Below, in pieces: positions 46,265 through 55,182 of a stretch of DNA of 64,000 bases; within the stretch, counting starts at the first letter, position 1; each line of letters starts with the position of its first letter. The translations under genes and the position numbers were made by a program. Origin of the DNA: an uncultured Prevotellaceae bacterium (GTDB lineage: Bacteria > Bacteroidota > Bacteroidia > Bacteroidales > Muribaculaceae); NCBI GenBank assembly GCA_947302275.1, contig CAMYUW010000005.1, positions 30,783 through 94,782 on the forward strand. Reading direction: 5' to 3'. The notes under the pieces are model-generated. The model worked only from the letters and a program-made list of their open reading frames with translations. It had not been told where the DNA came from and did no database searches.

Positions 46265-49200
46265 TTAGCGGTAAATCTTGTTGGAGATCATGCTGCCGTC
46301 CTTATAACGGATCACCTCGATGTTGATGCCGTCGAACGGGGTCTTGCTCTCCTGACCCATCACGTTGTAGTAACGGATGCTTTCAATCTCGGTTGAAGAA
46401 GGTGCAGCAATTTCACGTACGGCAGTAACAATAGATGACGAGGGTTCCAGGTCGAGAGGATATACCTCGTAATGATCCCAAGGATCAGAATCCTCCTGAA
46501 CCACGGGTCCATCTGCCCTCTTAGGTGCCTTACTAACAATCATATATTCACTACCTTTTGTCATAATGGCCACATGGAACAAGTATTCATTGTTCTTTAC
46601 GAGGCCTTCATTATCCCCACTGGCATAGGGCTTGCCATAGTGATTTCTATCAGAAGACAAGCGGTTGTATTTCCATGAGGGCACATAGAAGGCGCCTTTA
46701 AAGTCATAGAGATTGTAACTTGCTCCATCAATAATTTCACTCTTGTAGATTTTAAAGACATCTCCATTCATCATTACTTCATTATGCCAGTTATCGTACC
46801 CAGGGAATTCCATATTGCCATACCAGACAGCCCAAACTTGAGCGACCTCTTGATCCTTGGGATTCATGAAGAACATCCTCAAATCCTGATAATCTTCATT
46901 TTCAGGAATGACACCGTTTTCACCAGCCCCTCCGAACCTGCCACCGATATTATTCTCCATGAAGTTGGCGGGGATGTAGTGGTTGTACATGTAATCATAG
47001 TTCGGATCCTGCTCACGGGGATCAGCCAAATAGCCAGGATAGCCTAACGAATTGGGATCTTCGGGTGTAATTACGACAGGCATTTCGTCAAGAATGATCT
47101 TGTTCTTACCCTTATAGTCATCGCCATCGCAAGAATAGATTCCATGGATTGATCCACCTTTAATCTGGTGGTCAACATACTTCTCTACCTCAATATAATC
47201 GGATTCAGAACCAGTCCAACCTTCTGTCTTACTGAAGTCGAGAATTACCCAGTTGCTCTGATCCCATGGTTTCGTCTGCAACTTGAAGTTCTGACGCAGA
47301 TAGTCGATCGTGCCGTCGGGTCTCTTAACTTCGTCATTGGAGACTTGCGGAGACTGATCCTTGGCCCACAAGAGGTTCTTGACAGCCCAGACACCGATCA
47401 GATTATCGGTAACGATTACATGATCATCACACAAAGGCGCATACTTATTATCACCGATAGGACACTCGACATAACTTAACGGCGAATTCAGCTCAAGATT
47501 AGCCGTCACAGTCACATGAGCTGCAGGCATCACAAAACCGTAGAACATCCAGCCCTCAAGTTTGTCATCTACTTCTGGATCACCCGGTTCACCTTCCAGT
47601 TCCTCTTCGTGTTGTACACCATCAATAGTATAGGTCAAGACAACACTCTTCACATCGTAATTCGGGTTCTTAGTAGGCCATAAATCAACATAGACATCTG
47701 AGCCTTCGGCAAACGAATTGACGTATCCTATTGACTCTTCGCTAGAGGTTCTAAAATGTCCACCTTCAGGAGGATTGACAACGGTGGTTACCGTATAGCC
47801 AGTTTTGAAGTATGCTACAATCTTCACATCAGCGCCAGGCATATCGAACCGCATAGTGCCATTGTTGATATTCAAATACTGAAGATTATCAGGTTCAAAC
47901 TCATCGAATACATCGTTTTCATTTCTTTTATAGAATTTTAATGGCCAATCAACTAGTTCTTCGTCATTGTCAAAGGCATATCCCGGATTAGGAGTCACAC
48001 TAAAGTAGACCGTTTCACCTTCAAGTGCCTTGGGCTGTACATTAATCACACCACCTTCATGAGGAGAACATTCGGTAGTAATGTTATAATAATCACCCTT
48101 CTTGAATATAGCCTTTACGGTAACATCACCTACAGGCATGGTGAAACTATAAGAGCCTCCTAAATTCTTATCAAGGGTTTTGCCAGAGCTGCCATTAATA
48201 GTGTAGTATTTGATTTCATCAAGCACATAACCTCCCACTGATTCCGGAGTAATAGTTACCGTCACGCCATCGAGAGCGGTCGTGCCCAGCACACCAAAGG
48301 TTTGCTCAATAGTAAGATTGCAGCCAGCAGCGGCGGCATCGGCGTCATACACCTCAGTACTAATATTATAAGGCTCAGCTAACTTATATAGCCATACGTA
48401 ATATGGTACACGATTACTCATTATGAATTCACCATTGGGGTTGGTGTCAATCACTCTACTTTGATTTGTTACATGGTAGTCAGTCTCGGCAGGATCGACG
48501 CCATCACCATAATCTAAAACAGACTCAGCACGATTTCTTGAGCGAGTAGCTGAATTAGAAATAATACGTGTAAAGATGGGTTTAACATCGTCTTTTGAAG
48601 CGCATAATGTGAGACAACCATTAACAACATCATCATCAGGAGCAGTCAAGTCTTCAAACCCAAGATAACCGCCGATGGTCTTGAAATAAGCACTTCTAAT
48701 CGTGTTGTCCCCATAGTTATGGACTAGTTCACCGACGTCCTCTGCTTTAAAGAAGGCAGCATTAGGATCAAGTCTCACTAACGATTTATTTGGAGCAGCC
48801 CACTCGACAATATCGGTTGAAGAATAGCGATTAGAAGTTGCATTAGGAATGATACGGTTCAACACTTTATCATACTGTTGACTAACAAAGGTATAAGTCT
48901 TGCCCTCGATAATCTGCTCTACTTGGGTCACCAGCCTGAAGATTAGGCTCGTCGTATTCAGATAGACTGTCACGGTCACATCGGAATTCGGCATGACGAA
49001 GTTCGTCATGTTGGGATTATTGGGATCCAGCGACAACTCGGTAACTTGCTCGGTAGTGTTATTGGTCAGAGTAATTCTATCCACCACATATCCGAGTTCG
49101 GGCGTTACTTCGACAGTCATGGGAGTGTTCTCGGCAAATATATTCCTGTCAGGATAAGCAGACCAGTAAACATTGCACTGAGCACTATATTCAGGATCCA

Positions 49201-52200
49201 CAACGGTAGCCACATGATAGCCAACACCAAAAGTAGCTGTTATCGTTACATCACTTTCAGGCATGGTGAAGCTGTATGTGCCATTATTAAAGTTGCAGTC
49301 AACAGTTTCTCCAGTAGCGTCGGTAACAACTACCGATGACAGGGCATATCCGTCATTGCTATTGACGTTGACATTGAATTCTATTTCGCTGCCAGATACG
49401 GAACTATCAGCATCGCCAGCGACAACAATACTACCACCCTCGGGAGGATTGCAAACAGTATTAATGTCGTAAACTCTAGTAAAGTCAGCCGCCACGGTCA
49501 CGTCGGCTTCGGGCATCGTGAAGCTGTAATTGCCATCGCCATTATCGGTTACCGTAACCGTCTGATGAGTACCATCAATTGTTACAGTTACAGAATTCAA
49601 AATGTAGCCATGGTTGGGTTCCACGCTGAAGTTTACCGTCTCGTTATAAGCAGAACGTTCAGGAGCGGTAATGACACCAGCGCCATCGGGGGTAACTTGT
49701 TTTGTGATGTCAAAGAGCGGTTCAAACACGGCCATGATATATACATTCTGAGCGGGCATCTCAAAGGTATACATGTTGTTTTCATCCAGCTCCGGATAGC
49801 ACAATTCTGCATACGTCGTCGTATTAGTCACAACAACTTCGGTTAGTCTATAGTGTGGATCTGTGTCAACACTGAATTCGACCGTACTGCCTTCAGTAAA
49901 GGAAACTACTTGATCATACCCGTTGCTGCCATTCAGCCAGATGCAACCACCTGCTTGGGGATACCAGTGGGCCGTCGCAGTATAGTATTGGATCGGCTGG
50001 GTGAATACAACATTAATGGCTGCGCTATTTTCTGGCATCGTGAAGGTGTAAGTGCCATCACCATTGTCGGTATAATTAACAGCACTTCCACCAGAAGTTA
50101 TCGAGACACTAGTAATCTCATAACCCGTGTTGGTGGTCACCGTGAAGGTCACCGTCTCACCATTGTAGAAGTAAGTACCCATGTCGCCCTGCTGGATTGT
50201 GACTTCTCCACCATCAACAGGTGTCCATGTTGCTGTCACATTATTCAAAGTCCTGAAGTCGGCTGTGATTGTCACATCAGATTCGGGCATGGTAAAGCTG
50301 TAATTGCCGCTACCAGAAATCGGCAAGGTGGTCACATTGCCATCCTCATCGGTTACAGTGACGGAATACAGCGTATAGTTCTCGAATCCAGTATTCGGGT
50401 TGCTGACAGTGAAGTTGACAGTCTCGCCAGCCATCTCACTACTCTCCACAGTGATGGTAGCAGCGCCCTCGGGCGTTACCACGGTGTGGATGTCATAGTA
50501 ATTGGGAACGTTATATACAGCAGAGCCAGGAACGACAATATAGCCAATCCATGCCTCGGCCGTAACAGTGTTTTGACCAACATTAGGTATCACAGCCTGC
50601 GCACCATTCTCTCCGTTGTTGGCATCGCTCGTCCAAGTTGAAGCGTCGTTAACCTTGTTACGGAACTTCTGGGCGACCTCGGTGATGCCATAAAGATCGG
50701 CTATGCTGTCAACCTTCGTATAGAGGTTGCTCGTAATCCCGACCGGAGTGTTGAGAGCAACAGTGCTGCCGCTAACAGGATCGAAGGAAATCGCAGGATT
50801 GTTCTGGACGATACTCATCCTGTCCATGTCATGGTTGACAATGATGCGGTAGATACCAGCCTTGATCTTGAAAGCGTTATCTTGACGGTCGCCATAAAGA
50901 ACTACGTCTGTCGATTCACCATTCACAATCGTGTTGGGATCCTGGGCAGCAAGACGACCAGTCGCATTGCTCCAGTTACCATACCCACTGGGAGCAGTCG
51001 CCCACGTGTATTGCTCTGGGTATTGAGAGAAATCATCAATGCCCCTTGCCAAGCTAAAGTAGCCATAATCGTCATCACCAGAAGCTTGTGAACCATAATC
51101 ACCAATACCCTTGAAGTAAACATCAAGGTAATACTGATCGTTAACGGGGTCAAACGTGAACTCGGGACCGGCAGGACACCAACTCGTGCGACCCATTGCG
51201 GTACCCAGCAGGAACAGCGGCTGATAGAACTTGGCGGTAATGTGAACGTTGCCAACAGGCATCGTGAAGTCGTAAGTATTACCTCCGGCGTTGGAGTTGT
51301 TCGGGTCAAGGGTAAGAGTCACAGCCTCGCCTGTGGTCAAGTTCTCAGCAGTAACGCTAGCGATGCGATAACCTGGGTTAGTACCCACCCACACTGCCAC
51401 ATTCTGGCCAGCTTGAGTGTTTGCGCTCGCATAATAATTTACATTGTTGACATAGACATGGCAATAACCTCCAACGCTCGGGGTGCACGCGGTCGTGATG
51501 TTATATAAAATGGCATCTGATGCAAAGTTTGCCGTAATGGTCACAGCACCATCGGGCATCACAAAGCTATAGGTGCCATCATTGTTATTGGTCACACTAA
51601 TGGTACCCGTTGTGCCATCGGTATAGGTCACGGTAACGGCACCAGTATTGTAGCCGTTGTTGGGAGTTACCGAGAAGGTTACGGTCTCGCCAGCCTGAGA
51701 CTTAGGTTGACCCGTGGTGGGGTCATATAGCACACCATCAACCATCGTGATGCTGCCGCCCTCAGGCGGTGTGCAAACGGTAGTGATGTCATAAGACTCA
51801 GCAAGTTTGTAGAGCCATACACGGGTTGCTGCGGCTCCCTCCACGTTCCAGTTTAACACACTGAAGTTGTCGCTGGTGTTGTCATAACGAACTACCCAGT
51901 TGCTATTGGAGCCACTGGATGTGTCATTGAAACGCATGAGGCAATTAGAGCTGTTGCCGAGATACATCCACGCACGGCTCTCCTGTACGATACCATCTTG
52001 GAGAAAGACATTGTGGTAGCGAGTGCGCATGAAGCCGTTAAGCGTGTTAAGGTATGCCGCCTTGGGGCTGGTGCCGGTTACCGTGGTATCGGCCACATTG
52101 TCCATACGGAAGAATGCAGCATTGTCATCCACCTTAACCTTATTATAGTTGCCAGTGCCCAATGGCCAATTGACAATGGGTGCCGAGACAAAGGTCGTCT

Positions 52201-53851
52201 GTCCAGGCGTCCAGTAGCGCATCACCTTATTATAATTCTGCGATACGATAATATAGGTCTGACCAGTTTGAATCTGGTCGGTATTGGTCACCAGATCAAA
52301 GATGTTGCCGATGACGCGCCTGTAATTGGCGGAAGCGGTTACGTTACTCGACGGCATGGAGAAACTGTAGCTGCCATCACCATTATCGTTCACAGTAACA
52401 TCATTGTTGCTGGCATCGGTCACGGTCACACCAATGACTTCCCATCCCCAGTTGGGGTTGGGGGTAACCGTCACATTGTTGCCGCCGTCGGCATAATAGT
52501 TGTTGTCAACAACGGTTACTTGACCTGTCACATTGACCACACCGCCACCAGCGGGAGTGTTCTCGGTGAAAATCTGGTAATCACCTATTTCTGTCAAATG
52601 GGCCTTTACGGTCACGTCGGCAGCAGGCATCTCAAAACTGTAGTTGCCACTGCCATCGTCTGTCACGGATATGCTGCCCGTAGATCCATCAGCATAGGTT
52701 ACTTCCACATAATCTACGCAATAACCAGATGCGGGATCAACGGTAAAGTTGACTGTCTCACCCTGTTGCGAAGTGCCTTCCACTACTCCCAATCCCAAGT
52801 TGATGGTACCGCCATTGGCAGGATCACATTGCGTATATACATGGTAAGACTGAGACAATTTGTAGAGCCACACACGGGAATCAGTATCACTCGTGGACAT
52901 AATCTTGAACTTGCGGCTACTGTCATCGTACCTAATCGTGTTAGTTGAGTTGCTGTAAGGGTCGCCCCTGTACCAACACAGGAAGTTATATTCGCTACCG
53001 AGGTACATAATGGCGCTGGAATAGTTATTAAGAGTGGTCGTGACAAGCAAATTTCCTTGATCGGTTCCCGTACCCACACGGATATAGCCGTTGTTCAGTG
53101 TGGCCGTTCTAGCTACCCTACGGATATAGTTAGTTCCTCCGCTCGTGTAGCTCGAGTCTTTGGCCCCTAGCATCTTGATCATACATGCATCGCCATCGAC
53201 CTTTACTCTAGTCTTACTATCATTCATCCATTCAACAATATCGGTAGCAGGATGGGTATCATCATCGGTTTTCTTGAATCTCATGACCTTATCATGGTAC
53301 TGGCTCACTATGATATAGGTGCCATCAGCGGTTATCTGGTTGCGATTGGTCACCAAATCAAAGATATCGCCATCGAGCTTGTCATATATGATATCAACAG
53401 AGCCAAAGCGCACGGGCCTACCCTCGGCAGTGGAGAACTGGTAGGCGGCAGTCTGTCCCTCCCATACAGCGGTATAGGGATCGGTAACCGTCAAAGTGCC
53501 CAGTTGACCAGGGTAGGTGAAGTTCTGAAACATCGAGATGGTAGTGGGTCCCCATGCATAGCAGTCTAGATTGTCCTCGGTAGTGTTGTCCACGCAGTGG
53601 AACACGACCTTGCGGATGATGTAGTTGGCCGAACGTACTTCAAACTTGGTGTTGCGACGTTCCTGCAAGTAGTTACTGTTGTCAAGGCCATCGGTGAAGG
53701 TCATCATAATACCATCCTTGACACAGTAATAAACGCCTGTGCCATCCTGATACAAGCCTTCACCACGGTGAATGGTCACCATGTGTTCGCTTGCCCATGC
53801 TGGTGGTAGTGCAAAGGCGAGCATCATTAGGAATAATAGTAATTTTTTCAT
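46265..53851 (-). CDS. Giant secreted repeat protein, adhesin-like (2528 aa)
   Basis: Signal peptide about 1-20 (LLLFLMMLAFALPPAWA). Thirteen divergent B-repeats, counted by endings such as YSFTMPESDVTITADF. Three copies of the unassigned module at about 160-333, 517-684 and 1632-1825 (each IF-x-LVT..QI...TYxxVSQ..DKV at the start and VWLYKL at the end). One carbohydrate-binding-like module at about 877-1017 (LFLLGTAMGRTSW ... YYLDVYFKG). An unassigned C-terminal domain at about 2139-2490 (VIVTDNLIGVWAVKNLLWAK; WDQSNWVILDF; YMYNHYIPANF) and the tail IRYYNVMGQESKTPFDG. Among the longest genes to be expected in such a genome. It is a paralog of the 1874-residue protein with a different number of repeats. 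No transmembrane anchor or LPXTG-type signal is visible; the tail may be the surface or secretion signal. Confidence 0.8.
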   Translation of the reverse strand: MKKLLLFLMMLAFALPPAWASEHMVTIHRGEGLYQDGTGVYYCVKDGIMMTFTDGLDNSNYLQERRNTKFEVRSANYIIRKVVFHCVDNTTEDNLDCYAWGPTTISMFQNFTYPGQLGTLTVTDPYTAVWEGQTAAYQFSTAEGRPVRFGSVDIIYDKLDGDIFDLVTNRNQITADGTYIIVSQYHDKVMRFKKTDDDTHPATDIVEWMNDSKTRVKVDGDACMIKMLGAKDSSYTSGGTNYIRRVARTATLNNGYIRVGTGTDQGNLLVTTTLNNYSSAIMYLGSEYNFLCWYRGDPYSNSTNTIRYDDSSRKFKIMSTSDTDSRVWLYKLSQSYHVYTQCDPANGGTINLGLGVVEGTSQQGETVNFTVDPASGYCVDYVEVTYADGSTGSISVTDDGSGNYSFEMPAADVTVKAHLTEIGDYQIFTENTPAGGGVVNVTGQVTVVDNNYYADGGNNVTVTPNPNWGWEVIGVTVTDASNNDVTVNDNGDGSYSFSMPSSNVTASANYRRVIGNIFDLVTNTDQIQTGQTYIIVSQNYNKVMRYWTPGQTTFVSAPIVNWPLGTGNYNKVKVDDNAAFFRMDNVADTTVTGTSPKAAYLNTLNGFMRTRYHNVFLQDGIVQESRAWMYLGNSSNCLMRFNDTSSGSNSNWVVRYDNTSDNFSVLNWNVEGAAATRVWLYKLAESYDITTVCTPPEGGSITMVDGVLYDPTTGQPKSQAGETVTFSVTPNNGYNTGAVTVTYTDGTTGTISVTNNNDGTYSFVMPDGAVTITANFASDAILYNITTACTPSVGGYCHVYVNNVNYYASANTQAGQNVAVWVGTNPGYRIASVTAENLTTGEAVTLTLDPNNSNAGGNTYDFTMPVGNVHITAKFYQPLFLLGTAMGRTSWCPAGPEFTFDPVNDQYYLDVYFKGIGDYGSQASGDDDYGYFSLARGIDDFSQYPEQYTWATAPSGYGNWSNATGRLAAQDPNTIVNGESTDVVLYGDRQDNAFKIKAGIYRIIVNHDMDRMSIVQNNPAISFDPVSGSTVALNTPVGITSNLYTKVDSIADLYGITEVAQKFRNKVNDASTWTSDANNGENGAQAVIPNVGQNTVTAEAWIGYIVVPGSAVYNVPNYYDIHTVVTPEGAATITVESSEMAGETVNFTVSNPNTGFENYTLYSVTVTDEDGNVTTLPISGSGNYSFTMPESDVTITADFRTLNNVTATWTPVDGGEVTIQQGDMGTYFYNGETVTFTVTTNTGYEITSVSITSGGSAVNYTDNGDGTYTFTMPENSAAINVVFTQPIQYYTATAHWYPQAGGCIWLNGSNGYDQVVSFTEGSTVEFSVDTDPHYRLTEVVVTNTTTYAELCYPELDENNMYTFEMPAQNVYIMAVFEPLFDITKQVTPDGAGVITAPERSAYNETVNFSVEPNHGYILNSVTVTIDGTHQTVTVTDNGDGNYSFTMPEADVTVAADFTRVYDINTVCNPPEGGSIVVAGDADSSVSGSEIEFNVNVNSNDGYALSSVVVTDATGETVDCNFNNGTYSFTMPESDVTITATFGVGYHVATVVDPEYSAQCNVYWSAYPDRNIFAENTPMTVEVTPELGYVVDRITLTNNTTEQVTELSLDPNNPNMTNFVMPNSDVTVTVYLNTTSLIFRLVTQVEQIIEGKTYTFVSQQYDKVLNRIIPNATSNRYSSTDIVEWAAPNKSLVRLDPNAAFFKAEDVGELVHNYGDNTIRSAYFKTIGGYLGFEDLTAPDDDVVNGCLTLCASKDDVKPIFTRIISNSATRSRNRAESVLDYGDGVDPAETDYHVTNQSRVIDTNPNGEFIMSNRVPYYVWLYKLAEPYNISTEVYDADAAAAGCNLTIEQTFGVLGTTALDGVTVTITPESVGGYVLDEIKYYTINGSSGKTLDKNLGGSYSFTMPVGDVTVKAIFKKGDYYNITTECSPHEGGVINVQPKALEGETVYFSVTPNPGYAFDNDEELVDWPLKFYKRNENDVFDEFEPDNLQYLNINNGTMRFDMPGADVKIVAYFKTGYTVTTVVNPPEGGHFRTSSEESIGYVNSFAEGSDVYVDLWPTKNPNYDVKSVVLTYTIDGVQHEEELEGEPGDPEVDDKLEGWMFYGFVMPAAHVTVTANLELNSPLSYVECPIGDNKYAPLCDDHVIVTDNLIGVWAVKNLLWAKDQSPQVSNDEVKRPDGTIDYLRQNFKLQTKPWDQSNWVILDFSKTEGWTGSESDYIEVEKYVDHQIKGGSIHGIYSCDGDDYKGKNKIILDEMPVVITPEDPNSLGYPGYLADPREQDPNYDYMYNHYIPANFMENNIGGRFGGAGENGVIPENEDYQDLRMFFMNPKDQEVAQVWAVWYGNMEFPGYDNWHNEVMMNGDVFKIYKSEIIDGASYNLYDFKGAFYVPSWKYNRLSSDRNHYGKPYASGDNEGLVKNNEYLFHVAIMTKGSEYMIVSKAPKRADGPVVQEDSDPWDHYEVYPLDLEPSSSIVTAVREIAAPSSTEIESIRYYNVMGQESKTPFDGINIEVIRYKDGSMISNKIYR
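46305..46381. repeat. 77-bp identical tract, partner of 40390-40466
   Basis: Same tract in the 2528-residue gene. With the shared hairpin beyond each stop it shows that the 3' ends of the two giants were copied or converted recently. Confidence 0.85.
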
Positions 53852-54205
53852 TGTTTTATTAGTTTTTAGATTTAACTTAATTTCATTTCATCATCTTGTA
53901 TCAACTCTATGCAATAGAGCTATTTTTTGGTTTCCATCAGGTCACAGCCTGCTTTGTAACTTGCAAAAGTAATAAATAAATTGCAAATTTCTAAAAAAAA
54001 TTGACATTTTTTAATCAAATAACGACAAAATGACAATTTCAGTTACCACAAAAGCGTAAAGAGAGACGAACAGATATTGCGCCGCTAAACAATTCATCAA
54101 ACCTGTAAAGACTGTCTCAAATATTTGCGTTGGTCATGAAAAAGGATTAAATTTGTGGCCAAGATTGTGTATTGATACAGACATCATAAGAAAAACAGAA
54201 ACGAT
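53852..54205. other. 354-nt divergent intergenic region
   Basis: A/T-rich leader between the 2528-residue gene and the PIG-L gene. It holds a possible minus-strand -7 element (TACTTTTG, complement of 53964-53971, no good -33) and the plus-strand promoter at 54124-54155. I see no small ORF or RNA structure of note. Confidence 0.6.
54124..54155 (+). promoter_or_regulatory. Promoter of the PIG-L deacetylase gene
   Basis: TTTG at 54124-54127, exactly 20 nt, then TAAATTTG at 54148-54155: one of the best -33/-7 matches in the window. The ATG follows 50 nt downstream. Confidence 0.75.
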
Positions 54206-54970
54206 ATGAACCGACGAGAGATGATTAAGATGACAGGGGCGGCTGCCGTGGGGGCCACGGTGCTGGGAGTGCCCGTGGTTGCCAACGCCCAGGAGAATGG
54301 AAACAATAGTGAGGTGAAGCCGCGCCGACGCATGAAGGTGCTGGCCATCGGCGCTCATCCTGACGACCCCGAGACCTGTTGCGGCGGCACGATGTGCCTG
54401 CTGGCCGATGCGGGCCACGAGGTGGTGTGCGTCTATCTCACACGCGGGGAAGCAGGCATCGCAGGCATGAGCCACAGCGAGGCTGCTGCCGTGCGTGTGG
54501 TCGAGAGCGAGAATGCCTGCAAGGTGACCGGGGCGCGACACATCTTCATGAACCAAGTGGATGGGAACACCGAGGTCAACCTGGAGCGCTACAAGGAGAT
54601 GCGTGAACTCATCGACCGCGAGAACCCCGACATCGTGATGACCCACTGGCCGCTAGACGGGCACCGCGACCACGCCGTGTGCGGCATCCTGGTGATGGAT
54701 GCCTGGCGACGGCTTGACAGGCGGTTCAAACTCTACTACTTTGAAGCCATGTCGGGCACGCAAAGCCAGATGTTCCACCCTACACACTGGGTGAACATCG
54801 AGGCCGTGCAGGAGCGCAAACATGAAGCCTGCAACTGCCATGTGAGCCAGCACATGGACGAAGTGTATCACTGGCACAAAACGATGGAACACTTCCGCGG
54901 CCTCGAATGCCGCTGCGAAGCCGCCGAAGCCTTCGCCCAGCACAGCGACGCCCTCCCCACCCTGCCATAA
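54206..54970 (+). CDS. PIG-L/LmbE family deacetylase with Tat-like leader (254 aa)
   Basis: Zn-dependent enzymes of this family remove N-acetyl groups from GlcNAc-type sugars. The HPDD motif (His51, Asp53, Asp54, in IGAHPDDPE) and HRDH (His153-His156) supply the metal site and catalytic acid. The N-terminus MNRREMIKMTGAAAVGATV has a twin Arg (R-R-x-x-x-K) before a hydrophobic Ala/Gly-rich stretch and ANAQE, a Tat-like signal, so the enzyme may work in the periplasm rather than the cytosol. It is a single gene with its own promoter. The substrate is unknown; a surface glycan or glycopeptide is plausible from the leader. Confidence 0.85.
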   Translation: MNRREMIKMTGAAAVGATVLGVPVVANAQENGNNSEVKPRRRMKVLAIGAHPDDPETCCGGTMCLLADAGHEVVCVYLTRGEAGIAGMSHSEAAAVRVVESENACKVTGARHIFMNQVDGNTEVNLERYKEMRELIDRENPDIVMTHWPLDGHRDHAVCGILVMDAWRRLDRRFKLYYFEAMSGTQSQMFHPTHWVNIEAVQERKHEACNCHVSQHMDEVYHWHKTMEHFRGLECRCEAAEAFAQHSDALPTLP

Positions 54971-55010
54971 CATCACATCAGACAACTTCATTTTATCTGA
55001 CACTTTTTAT

Positions 55011-55177
55011 CAGACAACAAGGACAACCTCAAGACAATTTCAAGACAACTTTTCAACGTCCACTTTTTAAAATCTGGCACACTTGTGTCTGTAATCATTT
55101 TTATCAGCAGATAAAGACAACAGACCGACGTCCATTATTTGTCAGCCTGTTGTCTTTATTATTGTCCTTGTTGTCTG
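55011..55177. repeat. Nested inverted repeats between convergent genes
   Basis: Perfect 16-nt arms CAGACAACAAGGACAA (55011-55026) and its complement (55162-55177) enclose a second perfect 13-nt pair (55111-55123 and 55147-55159). The element GACAAC/GTTGTC occurs several more times from 54981 on. It lies between the stops of the PIG-L gene and the convergent beta-barrel gene. The inner hairpin may act as terminator; the outer repeat has no obvious role. Confidence 0.7.
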
Positions 55178-55182
55178 AAGAA

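Noticed and set aside
40350..53851. Direct repeats of the giants as a CRISPR array or minisatellite
   Set aside because: The repeats are protein domains of 70-90 residues with high nucleotide divergence, within open frames.
55011..55177. Invertible element between convergent genes
   Set aside because: No promoter motif lies between the arms and neither neighbour starts here, so inversion would have no evident effect.
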